Positions 43,644-52,890 of a stretch of DNA of 64,000 nucleotides are shown one piece after another. The translations under genes and the position numbers were made by a program. Position 1 is the stretch's first letter, and the number at the start of each line of letters is the position of its first letter. The notes beneath the pieces were generated by a model that searched no databases, was not told where the DNA came from, and saw only the letters and a program-made list of their open reading frames with translations. Source of the DNA: Rhodopseudomonas sp. BAL398 (lineage in GTDB: Bacteria; Pseudomonadota; Alphaproteobacteria; Rhizobiales; Xanthobacteraceae); NCBI RefSeq assembly GCF_033001325.1, contig NZ_CP133111.1, forward strand, positions 5,875,001-5,939,000, written 5' to 3'.

Positions 43644-44969
43644 ATGAAAGCGCTGGCGGAGCAGATTGGCGACATCGACGGCGTCAACATTTACGGCCGG
43701 GTCGTCGGCGTCCGCGGTCTGATGGTGGAAATCGCCGGGCCGATCCATGCGATGTCGGTCGGCGCGCGGATCGTGGTCGAGACCGGCGGCGATCGTGTCA
43801 TTCCCTGCGAGGTGATCGGCTTCACCGGCAACAATGCGGTGGTGATGCCGTTCGCCGGCCTTGATGGCGTTCGGCGCGGCTGTCGCGCGGTGATCGCCAA
43901 TGCGGCGGCGCAGGTGCGGCCGTCGCCATCATGGCTCGGCCGGGTGCTCAACGCGATGGGGGAGCCGATCGACGGCAAGGGGCCGCTGACCCAGGGGGCC
44001 TCGCCGATGTCGTTTCGCAATTCGCCGCCGCCGGCGCATTCGCGCAAGCGGGTCGGCGTGCCGCTTGATCTCGGCGTGCGCGCGCTCAATACGTTTCTGA
44101 CCTGCTGCAAGGGGCAGCGGATGGGCATTTTCGCCGGGTCCGGCGTCGGCAAATCGGTGCTGCTATCGATGCTAGCGCGTAATGTCGATGCCGACGTCTC
44201 GGTGATCGGCTTGGTCGGCGAGCGCGGCCGCGAGGTCCAGGAGTTCCTGCAGGACGATCTCGGCGAGGAAGGCATGGCGCGCTCGGTCGTGGTGGTGGCG
44301 ACCTCCGACGAGCCGGCGCTGATGCGGCGACAGGCGGCCTATCTGACGCTGGCGATCTCCGAATATTTTCGCGACGAAGGCAAGGACGTCATGTGCATGA
44401 TGGATTCGGTGACGCGTTTCGCCATGGCCCAGCGCGAGATCGGTCTGTCGGCCGGCGAGCCGCCCACTGCCAAGGGCTACACGCCGACGGTGTTCACCGA
44501 GTTGCCGAAACTGCTGGAGCGCGCCGGGCCGGGGCTGGGCGAGGGGACCATCACCGGAATCTTCACGGTGCTGGTCGACGGCGATGACCACAATGAGCCG
44601 GTGGCCGACGCGGTTCGCGGCATCCTCGACGGCCACATCGTGATGGAGCGCGCGATCGCCGAACGCGGGCGCTATCCTGCAATCAATGTGTTGAAATCGG
44701 TGTCCCGGACGATGCCGAAGGCGTGCGATCCCGCCTATCTGCCGACCATCAGGCGAGCGCGGCAGATCATGGGCACCTATGCGGACATGGAAGAACTGAT
44801 CCGGCTGGGTGCCTACCGTCCCGGTTCCAGCGCCGAGGTCGACGAGTCCATCCGGTTGCATGAACCGCTGCAGAATTTTCTGCGACAGGGCAAGGACGAG
44901 GCTACCGCCTTGCAGGCCGGCTATGCACAGCTCGAGCAAATCCTCGGCAGTTTAGAAACGGAAAGCTAA
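43644..44969 (+). CDS. fliI: Flagellum-specific ATP synthase FliI
   Basis: A 441-residue F1-beta-like ATPase of the flagellar type III export apparatus. Walker A is GSGVGKS (165-171) within [16 protein letters not shown]. Other matches are [49 protein letters not shown] and [22 protein letters not shown] precedes the start. fliJ follows 108 bases later on the same strand, as is usual. Its promoter region contains GANTC and TTAA elements, consistent with cell-cycle control. Confidence 0.95.
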   Translation: MKALAEQIGDIDGVNIYGRVVGVRGLMVEIAGPIHAMSVGARIVVETGGDRVIPCEVIGFTGNNAVVMPFAGLDGVRRGCRAVIANAAAQVRPSPSWLGRVLNAMGEPIDGKGPLTQGASPMSFRNSPPPAHSRKRVGVPLDLGVRALNTFLTCCKGQRMGIFAGSGVGKSVLLSMLARNVDADVSVIGLVGERGREVQEFLQDDLGEEGMARSVVVVATSDEPALMRRQAAYLTLAISEYFRDEGKDVMCMMDSVTRFAMAQREIGLSAGEPPTAKGYTPTVFTELPKLLERAGPGLGEGTITGIFTVLVDGDDHNEPVADAVRGILDGHIVMERAIAERGRYPAINVLKSVSRTMPKACDPAYLPTIRRARQIMGTYADMEELIRLGAYRPGSSAEVDESIRLHEPLQNFLRQGKDEATALQAGYAQLEQILGSLETES

Positions 44970-45077
44970 CTTTGTCCGGCCATTATCCTTGTCACATGAG
45001 TCGGTTGGCCGGCTGGACCCTTTCGGGAGGCCGGTATTGTCCCGCGTTGATTTGGGACTTCTGGGGAGTACGAGTCG

Positions 45078-45497
45078 ATGAAGTCACGTGAAACGTTGAT
45101 CCGGCTGAAGAAGTTCCAGGTCGACGAAAAGCGCCGACGTGTCGCGCAGATCGAAGGCATGATCGCGGATTTTCAGCGGATGTCGGTCGATCTGGAACGC
45201 GAGATCCAGATCGAGCAGGAACGCGCGGGCATCAACGATCCCACGCATTTTGCCTATCCGACCTATGCCAAGGCGGCGATTCAGCGCCGCGAGAACCTGA
45301 CCCGCTCGGCCGATGAACTGCGCATCCAGCTCGAGGATGCCAGGTCGTTGCTTTCCGAGGCCTTCGACGAGCTGAAGAAGGTCGAGCTGCTTGACGAACG
45401 CGATCAGGCGCGCGAGCGCGCCGAGGAAAGCGCCCGCGAGCAGGCCGATCTCGACAGCATCGGCCTGATGCGCGCTCGGATCGGGGTCGTCGCCTGA
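45078..45497 (+). CDS. fliJ: Flagellar export chaperone/stalk protein FliJ
   Basis: A 139-residue, almost fully helical protein beginning MKSRETLIRLKKFQVDEKRRR, the usual FliJ start. Heptad-type Leu/Ile/Arg/Glu spacing fits its two-helix coiled coil that plugs the FliI ring. The low-sequence-conservation family is identified chiefly by the N-terminus, size and placement after fliI. A terminator hairpin follows 53 bases later. Confidence 0.85.
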   Translation: MKSRETLIRLKKFQVDEKRRRVAQIEGMIADFQRMSVDLEREIQIEQERAGINDPTHFAYPTYAKAAIQRRENLTRSADELRIQLEDARSLLSEAFDELKKVELLDERDQARERAEESAREQADLDSIGLMRARIGVVA

Positions 45498-45549
45498 CCG
45501 ACGACAGGTGGGTCCGCGATCTCGCCTCATCCGAAAGTTCAAACATTAC

Positions 45550-45577
45550 AACCCGGGCTCGATTGGCCCGGGTTTTT
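45550..45577 (+). terminator. Rho-independent terminator after fliJ
   Basis: AACCCGGGC, a seven-base loop TCGATTG, then GCCCGGGTT followed by further T residues. It separates the fliI-fliJ operon from the sigma factor gene. Confidence 0.85.
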
Positions 45578-45708
45578 CATGATCAGTATCAACAACCTCT
45601 GCCCGCAACATGGTGGATTGTCCGCGCGCAGGATATGCTACGGATCACATGCGGCCGCAGGGCCTGGATAGAGTGGCGGTGGGGCATCGCCTAGTTTGGG
45701 GACGTCGA

Positions 45709-46257
45709 ATGCTGACGCCGGCTGAGTTGGTCTGGCTGATTGCCGCCGTTGCGAAGGGCGATCAGGCCGCGTTCGAGCGATTGTATGTCGCCACGCGCGC
45801 GAAACTTTTCGGAGTGGTGCTGCGTATCTTGCGGCGACAGGATCTCGCGGAGGAGGTCATCCAGGAAGCCTACGTCAAGATCTGGAACAACGCCGGACAA
45901 TTCAATCCCGGCCTAGCCTCGCCAATTACCTGGATGACGTCGATCGCGCGCAATCGGGCGATCGACGTGGTGCGCAAGCGCGGCGAAGTGTCGATCGAGG
46001 AGGAGCCGTCCGCGATGGATGTCGCGGCCGACACGCCCGATCCATTGGCTCGTCGGGAAATGACGGAAGAGTTGAAGCGCCTGCTTGAATGCGTCGGGCA
46101 TTTGCAGCCGGACCGGCAGAAACTCGTCCTGCTTGCTTACTACAATGGCTGGAGCCGCGAACAGCTCGCGGCGAAATTCGATACGCCCGTCAATACGGTC
46201 AAGACATGGTTGCGCCGCAGCCTGTTGGACATCCGGGAGTGTTTGGGATTGGTATGA
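45709..46257 (+). CDS. ECF-subfamily RNA polymerase sigma factor
   Basis: A 182-residue sigma factor. Region 2 is seen in ERLYVATRAKLFGVVLRILR and LAEEVIQEAYVKIWNNAGQF with ITWMTSIARNRAIDVVRKR; region 4 in LQPDRQKLVLLAYYNGWSRE and FDTPVNTVKTWLRRSLLDI. ATG 45709 was chosen because GGGGACG precedes it and the domain begins soon after; upstream in-frame starts (45610 and 45649) are possible but add unusual sequence. It is coupled to the anti-sigma gene by an ATGA overlap. The regulon cannot be told. Confidence 0.92.
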   Translation: MLTPAELVWLIAAVAKGDQAAFERLYVATRAKLFGVVLRILRRQDLAEEVIQEAYVKIWNNAGQFNPGLASPITWMTSIARNRAIDVVRKRGEVSIEEEPSAMDVAADTPDPLARREMTEELKRLLECVGHLQPDRQKLVLLAYYNGWSREQLAAKFDTPVNTVKTWLRRSLLDIRECLGLV

Positions 46258-47138
46258 TGGCCGACAGCGAAGACCATACCGCGCTCGCCGCGGAATACGC
46301 ACTCGGCACGCTCGATGCCGAGGAGCGGGCGCAGGTCGAGGCGCTGATATCCGCCGATGCAGATTTCGCGGCGGTGGTTGAGGCTTGGAAACTCAAGCTC
46401 GCTCCGCTGAATCAGATGGTCGGATCGGTCGAGCCGCGCGCTGAAGTGTGGGATCGGATCAAGGCCGCGATCGGCATGTCCGAGGCGCCGATCGCTGCGA
46501 CCGCGGCTGCCGCGTCGCCGTCGATGCCGCCCGCTTCATCGCCGAACGAGGCGGCGCCCGTCGCCGAGCCCGGCCTCAGTCCGGAATCGATGCGGGTGGT
46601 GAGGTTTGCAAAGCAGACCTATGTCTGGAAGCGGGTGGCCGGGTTATCGATGGCGGTGGCGGCGTCGCTGCTGGCGATCATTGGGGTTCAGCTCTATCAG
46701 CCCGATTTGCTGCCCGACCCGCTGCGTCCAGCGGTGCGCACCCGGACCGTGGAAGTGCAAGCACCGCCTGCCGCGACGCCGGCGCAATTTGTCGCCGTGC
46801 TGCAAAAGGACGGAAGTTCGCCGGCCTTTATCCTCACGGTCGACGCCGCGACCAGGAATTTCACGGTACGCAGGGTGGCGGCGCCGCCGGAGCCGGGCAG
46901 GAGCTACGAATTGTGGCTGGTATCTGACAAGCTGCAAAAGCCGCGATCGCTGGGCGTGATCGGCAGCAAGGAGTTTGTTACTCGGCCGGAATTGTCCGCT
47001 TATGACTCTGCGATCGTCAATCAGGCGACCTACGCGGTGACGATCGAACCGGAAGGTGGATCGCCCACCGGCGTCGCGACCGGCCCGATCGTGTATACCG
47101 GAAAGCTGATCGAGAACGTGCCGACCGCGCCGCGGTGA
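46254..47138 (+). CDS. Anti-sigma factor, RskA/DUF-type with one membrane segment
   Basis: A 294-residue membrane protein. The N-terminal cytoplasmic part (about 5-60) has AAEYALGTLDAEERAQVEAL, the usual ECF-binding helix region. A Pro/Ala-rich linker leads to one membrane helix (about 128-145, VAGLSMAVAASLLAIIGVQLY), and the periplasmic RskA-type domain follows (YELWLVSDKLQKPRSLGVI and VTIEPEGGSPTG). It should sequester the upstream ECF sigma factor at the membrane. It lacks an obvious zinc-binding HxxxCxxC. ATG 46254 overlaps the sigma stop. Confidence 0.88.
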   Translation: MMADSEDHTALAAEYALGTLDAEERAQVEALISADADFAAVVEAWKLKLAPLNQMVGSVEPRAEVWDRIKAAIGMSEAPIAATAAAASPSMPPASSPNEAAPVAEPGLSPESMRVVRFAKQTYVWKRVAGLSMAVAASLLAIIGVQLYQPDLLPDPLRPAVRTRTVEVQAPPAATPAQFVAVLQKDGSSPAFILTVDAATRNFTVRRVAAPPEPGRSYELWLVSDKLQKPRSLGVIGSKEFVTRPELSAYDSAIVNQATYAVTIEPEGGSPTGVATGPIVYTGKLIENVPTAPR

Positions 47139-47211
47139 GCCAGGTGCCGCGTTGGGGCCATGAGCCTCTTGAGCCTCGAGCCGTCGTGTTCAAAAGAAAA
47201 CCACCCAAAAG

Positions 47212-47240
47212 AAAAACGCCCGTGGGGAGCGGGCGTTTTT
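47212..47240 (+). terminator. Rho-independent terminator after the anti-sigma gene
   Basis: CGCCCG, a seven-base loop, CGGGCG and a run of five T, preceded by a run of A, so it can also work on the minus strand. It lies 74 bases past the anti-sigma stop. Confidence 0.85.
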
Positions 47241-47332
47241 CATGGTCGGGTCACCGGGGCAGTGAAGGCGACCGTATACTCACGAAGAAACAGCCGGGGC
47301 TGAAGACTGTCTCGCCTCGTGAATTCGAAAAA

Positions 47333-47533
47333 TCAGCGGACCAGTGTCGCGCCCGAGCTGGTAACCATCACTGGCTTGCCGGCCTTGATCACGCGCGCGG
47401 TCTGGCTGTAGCCGTCAGGAGCATTCATCCGCGCCGAAATGCCAACGCCCGCCACGGTGATGCCAGCCACGAGGGCGACCACAACGATTTTGAGGTGAGT
47501 CGTCCGATCCGCGCTGTAAATCGAATGGTTCAT
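47333..47533 (-). CDS. Small membrane protein of 66 residues
   Basis: A short protein with one central hydrophobic helix (about 15-33, IVVVALVAGITVAGVGISA) and a hydrophilic tail ending AGKPVMVTSSGATLVR. I recall near-identical small proteins in other Bradyrhizobium-group genomes, which supports it being a gene, but I cannot check this here. A 305-base gap to flhA and a terminator toward the anti-sigma gene flank it. Function unknown. Confidence 0.6.
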   Translation of the reverse strand: MNHSIYSADRTTHLKIVVVALVAGITVAGVGISARMNAPDGYSQTARVIKAGKPVMVTSSGATLVR

Positions 47534-47838
47534 GACAAGCCTCCTGACGTGTTTCCGGCTTCGCGAATGAGTAGCTGCAATCCAGACGCAGGTTCAAATT
47601 AGCTTGCAGTCAAACGTAGGAAGCCGGCTTTCAGTTCCGAAGATGCGATCACAAGCCGGTGAAAACTCTTGAATGGCCGCGATCCAACCTCGCCGCGCAG
47701 CCTGGGTTCAGGAGAATTATCGTTATTTGTCAATCTCTTAATGAGTGGCATGACGAACTCCCGCAATGGCGCCTCGGCGGCATCCGTTTGCACAAAGGGC
47801 TTGGCTGTGACCGAATAGTCTCAGATGGGACGCGGTAT
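47534..47838. other. Intergenic region before the small membrane protein and after flhA
   Basis: About 305 bases without a recognisable gene. The upstream side presumably carries the promoter of the minus-strand small protein. I see no repeat-family element; antisense open frames here are short and not coding-like. Confidence 0.45.
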
Positions 47839-49959
47839 TTAGACGCTGCCCACCGTCTTGAGCCGGGCCCGCGGATGGATTTCCGCCTGCGACAGCACCG
47901 TGGTCTGCGCTCTGAACCGCTCGACCAGCGAACGCACGAATGGCCGGATCGAGGCCGATGTCACCAGCACCGGCGCCTCGCCTTCGCGGGCGGCCTGCTC
48001 GAACTTGTCGCGCACCGTGGTCATGAATTCAGACAGTTTCGACGGTTGCATCGCCAGGCTGCGGTCTTCGCCCTGGCCGATGATGGATTCGGCGAAGGCC
48101 TGCTCCCATTTTGCCGACAGCGCGATCAGCGGCAGGTAGCCGTTGTAGGAGGTGTTCTGCGCGCAGATCTGGCGGGCGAGGCGAGCGCGGACGTGTTCGA
48201 CGATGGTCGACGGGTTGCGCGAGATCGCGAGCGCGTCGGCGACGCCCTCCAGAATGGTCGACAGATCGCGGATCGAGATCCGTTCGGCGAGCAGCAATTG
48301 CAGCACGCGCTGGATGCCCGAGACGGTGATCTGCGCCGGCACGATGTCCTTGACCAGCTCGCCCTGTTCCTTCGGCAGGTCCTTCAGCAGCTTTTGGGTT
48401 TCGCCATAGGACAGCAGGTCCGACATGTTGTTCTTCAGAAGTTCGGTCAGATGCGTCGACAGTACCGTGGCGGCGTCGACGACGGTGTAGCCCTTCATTG
48501 TCGCTTCTTCCTTCAGGCTGGCGTCGACCCAGGTCGCCGGCAGGCCGAAGGTTGGCTCGATGGTGTGAATGCCCGGCACCGAGACCTGATTGCCGCCGGG
48601 GTCCATGACCATGAACTGACTCGGCCAGATCCGCCCCTGGCCGGCGTCGACCTCCTTGATCTTGATGATGTAGGTGTTGGCCTCGAGCTGCACATTGTCG
48701 AGGATCCGCACCGCCGGCATCACGAAGCCCATCTCGACGGCGAGCGAACGGCGTAGCGCCTTGATCTGTTCGGTCAGGCGATCGGTGCCGTCCGGGCCGT
48801 TGACCAGCGGCAGCAGCGCATAGCCGAGTTCGATCTTCAGATCGTCGATCTTGAGCGATGCCGAGATCGGCTCCTCGGCGTCCGCGGCGGCGGCGGCGGC
48901 ATCCGGCGTAGCGGCGGTTTTGGCCTCGGCCACGGCAGCAATCCCGTTGCGCTTGCGCGCCGAGATCGCCAAGGCGGCGGCGCCGCCGCCCATGATCAGG
49001 AATGGGAGCATCGGAATGCCCGGCAATAGCGCCAGCACCAGCATCACGCCGGCTGACATGCCGAGCGCCTGCGGATAGCCGGACAATTGCTTCATCAGCG
49101 CCTTGTCGGCCGCGCCGCTGACGCCGGCCTTGGAGACCAGCAGGCCGGCCGCGGTCGACACGATCAGCGCCGGCACCTGGGTGACCAGGCCGTCGCCGAC
49201 GGTCAGCAAGGTATAGGACCGTGCCGCCTCGCTGAACGACAATCCCTGCTGGGCGACGCCGATGATGATGCCGCCGATCACGTTGATGAACACCACCAGC
49301 AAGCCGGCGATCGCGTCACCGCGAACGAATTTCGAGGCGCCGTCCATCGCGCCGAAGAAGCCGCTTTCGTCCTCGAGCTCCTTGCGGCGCTTCTTGGCGG
49401 CGGCTTCGTCGATCAGGCCGGCGCCCAGATCGGCGTCGATCGCCATCTGCTTGCCGGGCATGGCGTCGAGGTGAAAGCGCGCGGCGACTTCGGCGATGCG
49501 CCCCGAACCCTTGGTGATGACCACGAAATTGACGATCACCAGGATCGCGAAGACGATGATGCCGATGACGAAATTGCCACCCATCACGAAATTGCCGAAG
49601 GCCTCGATGACGTGGCCGGCGGCGGCGCCGCCTTCGTGGCCCTTCGACAGGATCAGCCGGGTCGAGGCCATGTTCAGCGACAGCCGCATCATGGTCGAAA
49701 TTAGCAGGATGGTGGGAAACGAGGAGAATTCCAGCGGCGCCTGGATGAACAGCGCCGTCATCAGGATCAGGATCGACAGGGTGATGGAGATCGCCAGGAA
49801 CAGATCCAGCACCATCGAGGGCAGCGGCAGGATCAGCACGACCAGAATGGTCAACACGCCGAACGCCAGCGCCAGATCGCCGCGCCTGAGGATCTTGCCG
49901 ATCTCGCTCAGGCTGGGAATGCCGTTTCCCGTCGCCTGGCCCGCAGTCGTATCCGACAT
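47839..49959 (-). CDS. flhA: Flagellar biosynthesis protein FlhA
   Basis: A 706-residue integral membrane component of the flagellar type III export gate. The N-terminal half has about eight hydrophobic segments, from LALAFGVLTILVVLILPLPS on. A charged loop KGSGRIAEVAARFHLDAMPGKQMAIDAD (FHIPEP signature region) and a large cytoplasmic domain ending LSQAEIHPRARLKTVG follow. ATG 49959 (MSDTTAGQATG) is the natural start; the open frame extends to 50061 but that part is not family-like. A CtrA-like box lies about 170 bases upstream at 50131-50145. Confidence 0.93.
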   Translation of the reverse strand: MSDTTAGQATGNGIPSLSEIGKILRRGDLALAFGVLTILVVLILPLPSMVLDLFLAISITLSILILMTALFIQAPLEFSSFPTILLISTMMRLSLNMASTRLILSKGHEGGAAAGHVIEAFGNFVMGGNFVIGIIVFAILVIVNFVVITKGSGRIAEVAARFHLDAMPGKQMAIDADLGAGLIDEAAAKKRRKELEDESGFFGAMDGASKFVRGDAIAGLLVVFINVIGGIIIGVAQQGLSFSEAARSYTLLTVGDGLVTQVPALIVSTAAGLLVSKAGVSGAADKALMKQLSGYPQALGMSAGVMLVLALLPGIPMLPFLIMGGGAAALAISARKRNGIAAVAEAKTAATPDAAAAAADAEEPISASLKIDDLKIELGYALLPLVNGPDGTDRLTEQIKALRRSLAVEMGFVMPAVRILDNVQLEANTYIIKIKEVDAGQGRIWPSQFMVMDPGGNQVSVPGIHTIEPTFGLPATWVDASLKEEATMKGYTVVDAATVLSTHLTELLKNNMSDLLSYGETQKLLKDLPKEQGELVKDIVPAQITVSGIQRVLQLLLAERISIRDLSTILEGVADALAISRNPSTIVEHVRARLARQICAQNTSYNGYLPLIALSAKWEQAFAESIIGQGEDRSLAMQPSKLSEFMTTVRDKFEQAAREGEAPVLVTSASIRPFVRSLVERFRAQTTVLSQAEIHPRARLKTVGSV

Positions 49960-50279
49960 TATCGCCGCTTTCCCCCGCATGTGTCGCTCGCGGGTGCCTA
50001 ACGCCTGCGCGGCGGCCGAAGGGCCGCCGGCTCGAAACTGAGGCACCGCACTGGCGTCCACGGGCGCTCCCCCGTTTTACGCGGCTGACGACACTCAAGA
50101 TCACTCGGCAAATTTTGCCCAGTATATGGTTAGCAAAGCGTTAATGCTGGTTCGCTGCGGCGGTGGGCAGGCCGCCCCACAACGCGGCATCGCGGCGCGC
50201 TCTTGACGCCGGCAGCGGCGCTGGCGACATTCGGGCCGGGTGGAAACTGTTTCAAAGAAAAACAAAGAAAATCAAACAA
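49960..50279. other. Divergent flhA/MFS intergenic region
   Basis: About 320 bases with no gene. It contains the CtrA-like site at 50131-50145 on the flhA side and an AAACAAAG-type A-rich stretch before the MFS gene start (50250-50279). Confidence 0.5.
50131..50145. promoter_or_regulatory. CtrA-like box upstream of flhA
   Basis: TTAGCAAAGCGTTAA: one half TTAA, seven-base spacer, other half TTAG (one mismatch from the consensus). It lies 172 bases before the flhA start. Confidence 0.45.
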
Positions 50280-51485
50280 ATGTCCGCATTCGTCCTGGAT
50301 TCCCGCGCGGCGTCGGTGCGGCTGGCGCTGGCCTTGCTGATCGGCTCGATTGGCAGCGTCGGGATGTGGTCGGTGGTTGTGGTGCTGCCGGTGGTGCAGG
50401 CCGAGTTCGGCGCCAGCCGTGGCGCGGTGTCGCTGGCCTTCACCCTGACCATGCTGGGCTTCGGCCTGGGCGGGGTCGCGATCGGGCGGCTGACCGACCG
50501 CTTCGGCATCGTCGCGGCGATCGGGCTTGGCATCGCGGTGGAGGCGCTGGGCTATTTCGGGGCCGGGCTATCGTCGACGCTGTGGCAGTTCACGCTGCTG
50601 CATTTTGTGATCGGCGCTGGCGCCTCGGCGACCTTCGGGCCGTTGATGGCCGAGGTGTCGCACTGGTTCAATCGCTACCGCGGGGTCGCGGTGACGATCG
50701 CCGCCACCGGCAATTATGTCGGCGGCACGGTTTGGCCGCCGCTGGTCAATTGGGGCACGCAGACGATCGGCTGGCGCTCGACCCATCTGGCGATCGGCCT
50801 GTTCTGCGCGGTGGCGATGAGTGCGGTACTGCTGCTGCTGTGGACCCGGATGGGCGGCGAGACCCGGCGCAGCCACCTCAATGCGCCGCCGCCGCGGGTC
50901 GATCTGCAGCTCAACACCAATCTGCTGACCGCGCTGCTGTGTCTCGCCAGCATCGCCTGCTGCGTCGCGATGGCGATGCCGCAGGTCCATATCGTCGCCT
51001 ATTGCGGCGACCTCGGCTATGGGGTGGCGCGCGGCGCCGAGATGCTGTCGCTGATGCTGGCATTCGGCATTATCAGTCGGATCGGCTCGGGGTTCCTCGC
51101 CGACCGCATCGGCGGCATCAGGACGCTGCTGATCGGCTCGGTGGCGCAGGGCTTTGCGCTGCTGTTCTATCTGTTCTTCGACGGGCTGACGTCGCTCTAC
51201 ATCATCTCGGCGATGTTCGGCCTGTTCCAGGGCGGCATCGTGCCGAGCTATGCGATCATCGTGCGCGAAGCGATGCCGGCCCGCGAAGCCGCCACCCGCG
51301 TCGGTATCGTGATTCTGGCGTCGGTGTTCGGCATGTCGCTGGGCGGCTACCTGTCCGGCGTGATCTTCGACTCGACCGGCTCCTACGCCGCCGCCTTCGT
51401 CAATGGCCTGGCCTGGAACGCCGTCAACGTCACCATCATGGTGGCGCTGCTGCTGCGCGCCCGCCGCCGCCTCGCGCTGGCCTGA
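50280..51485 (+). CDS. MFS transporter (oxalate/formate-antiporter-like or monocarboxylate)
   Basis: A 401-residue protein with about twelve hydrophobic segments. The MFS signature is GVAIGRLTDRFGIVAAIGLG in the first half, with RIGSGFLADRIGGIRTLLIG in the second. The general resemblance is to OxlT/UhpC-like MFS permeases for organic acids; the substrate is unknown. ATG 50280 was chosen; the frame extends upstream to 50163 but without similarity. The gene precedes a tRNA and then the oxalate island. Confidence 0.8.
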   Translation: MSAFVLDSRAASVRLALALLIGSIGSVGMWSVVVVLPVVQAEFGASRGAVSLAFTLTMLGFGLGGVAIGRLTDRFGIVAAIGLGIAVEALGYFGAGLSSTLWQFTLLHFVIGAGASATFGPLMAEVSHWFNRYRGVAVTIAATGNYVGGTVWPPLVNWGTQTIGWRSTHLAIGLFCAVAMSAVLLLLWTRMGGETRRSHLNAPPPRVDLQLNTNLLTALLCLASIACCVAMAMPQVHIVAYCGDLGYGVARGAEMLSLMLAFGIISRIGSGFLADRIGGIRTLLIGSVAQGFALLFYLFFDGLTSLYIISAMFGLFQGGIVPSYAIIVREAMPAREAATRVGIVILASVFGMSLGGYLSGVIFDSTGSYAAAFVNGLAWNAVNVTIMVALLLRARRRLALA

Positions 51486-51626
51486 CGGCAGCCGCGCCAA
51501 GTTGACCGCGGCTGCTGCCGCGTCCGGACCGATCGCCTCGGCCGCCACCGCCGGAACGTTACGATTGCCGCGCCGGGGCTGCCATTGTAAGGGGTACCGG
51601 CACCGTCCGTCGCCCGCGACCCGGCG

Positions 51627-51702
51627 GGGCCTGTAGCTCAATGGTTAGAGCCGGCCGCTCATAACGGTCTGGTTCCTGGTTCGAGTCCAGGCAGGCCCAC
51701 CA
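51627..51702 (+). tRNA. tRNA with CAU anticodon (probably tRNA-Ile2, lysidine-modified)
   Basis: A full cloverleaf: GGGCCTG/CAGGCCC acceptor, GCTC/GAGC D stem, GGCCG/CGGTC anticodon stem with loop CTCATAA, CCTGG/CCAGG T stem, and encoded CCA. The anticodon CAT means tRNA-Met or tRNA-Ile(CAU); the GGGCCTG acceptor favours the isoleucine type. A degenerate transposase lies right after it. Confidence 0.9.
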
Positions 51703-52890
51703 ATGATCCAGCAGCCGGCGGAGAAACTCGGAAGTTGATCGATTTTCCAAGGCCGCGACGGCCGAGGATTTGCGGCAAGGCGGCGGCTGCGGGCGACCTT
51801 GTCGCCGCATCCTATACGGCGAGCAGTTTGAGGATGCGGACCAGGTATAGGCGATCAGCCAGAGCAGGAAGTGGCGGCGACGTGAGCTAAGCCGCAATGC
51901 TCGGTCTTGCGCATAGTGCCGTGCTGCGTGCTCCAACCGAAACTGCACGCGATCATGGCTCGGCGCGACTGCGACATGCTGGTGCCTTGGTGGCGGGAGG
52001 TGCGTGCATCGATGGCGTTGCGCCTGCCGGTCGAGGTGGCGGCGTCGTGTTGCGCCACCTGCGGATGACGTCGCTGCCACGCAGATGGGCCGCACGATCG
52101 GCGTGTCGTGGGCCTTGTCTTCGTACAAGTGATGCGCCGGCCGGCCGGCTTGGAGTTGGCCTTCAGCATTTTCTCCGAAACGCGACGCTCGGCCGTCGCG
52201 CCGGCGAGCGTGACCACGCCGGCCGCCGCCTGTCCCTGCCGATTCGCCATGGCGGCATGTCCCATGCAGGACAGTTTGGCCTCCCGACCGGCGCCCTTGC
52301 GGTCCAGCCGGCTGTCGGGGGCGGTCTGCTCGCATCGGTGTCGTTCTTGCGGTTCTGAAAGTCGGCGCCGCCGTCGGCCTCGTCCGAGCCGCCCTTGCGT
52401 GCGCTCCGCCGCCCATCGCTGCCTCACGCCACTGCGCTCGACGCGGGCGGGGACTCGGCCCCGGAAAGTCGCTCAACCCCGCCGCTCGCGCATGGAGATC
52501 GGACTTTCTTTGGAAATTCTTGCCCGCTTGATCTGAATCAATGCGGCAAATCGAAGCAACGATATTTGTGGTGTGTGGCATACCAAATGCAACAAAAATT
52601 TACCCGGTGTGCTATTCTGCATTTTGGAGGTGAATTATCACATTGATTTTGCTTGTTTTTAAACAGGTTGGCGCCGAAAAACGTTTCGGCCTGTTCGAAG
52701 AGGGCAATGTCAAATGTAGCCAAAGCAAGGTTGGCATGCCACCAAGAGCCATAGCGGCCAACGGCAGAGTTGAAGAAGTTCCAATTGGTTGAACGACGAA
52801 CCGCCCTGCCACGTGCAGGGCTCGCAGAGGCGCACGCACCCGGACGTACCGCTGCCATAACGAATCTCCCGGTGAATAAAGGATCTAACG
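51703..52890. other. Gene-poor region between the tRNA and the oxalate cluster
   Basis: Only a degenerate transposase (about 51800-52430) is recognisable. The last 350 bases (about 52540-52890) are noticeably AT-rich compared with the rest of the window. They contain an imperfect inverted repeat TGGTGT-GTGGC-ATACCA (52569-52585) that could be an operator or promoter element of frc. No intact gene is supported. Confidence 0.7.
51800..52430 (-). pseudogene. Degenerate IS5/IS4-type transposase remnant
   Basis: Translating several minus-strand frames gives fragments of an IS5-type transposase in the right order: a GREAKLSCMGHAAMANRQGQ block, a RRVSEKMLKAN block, HLDRQAQR / RCTHLPPPRHQHVAV-like blocks, and a LIAYTWSASSN ending. 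The frame changes repeatedly, so no functional enzyme is made. Terminal inverted repeats were not found; the extent is approximate. It lies beside a tRNA and ahead of the oxalate genes, as often seen at island borders. Confidence 0.6.

Noticed and set aside
47659-48756. A 365-codon plus-strand frame opposite flhA
   Set aside because: Antisense to flhA; no protein features.
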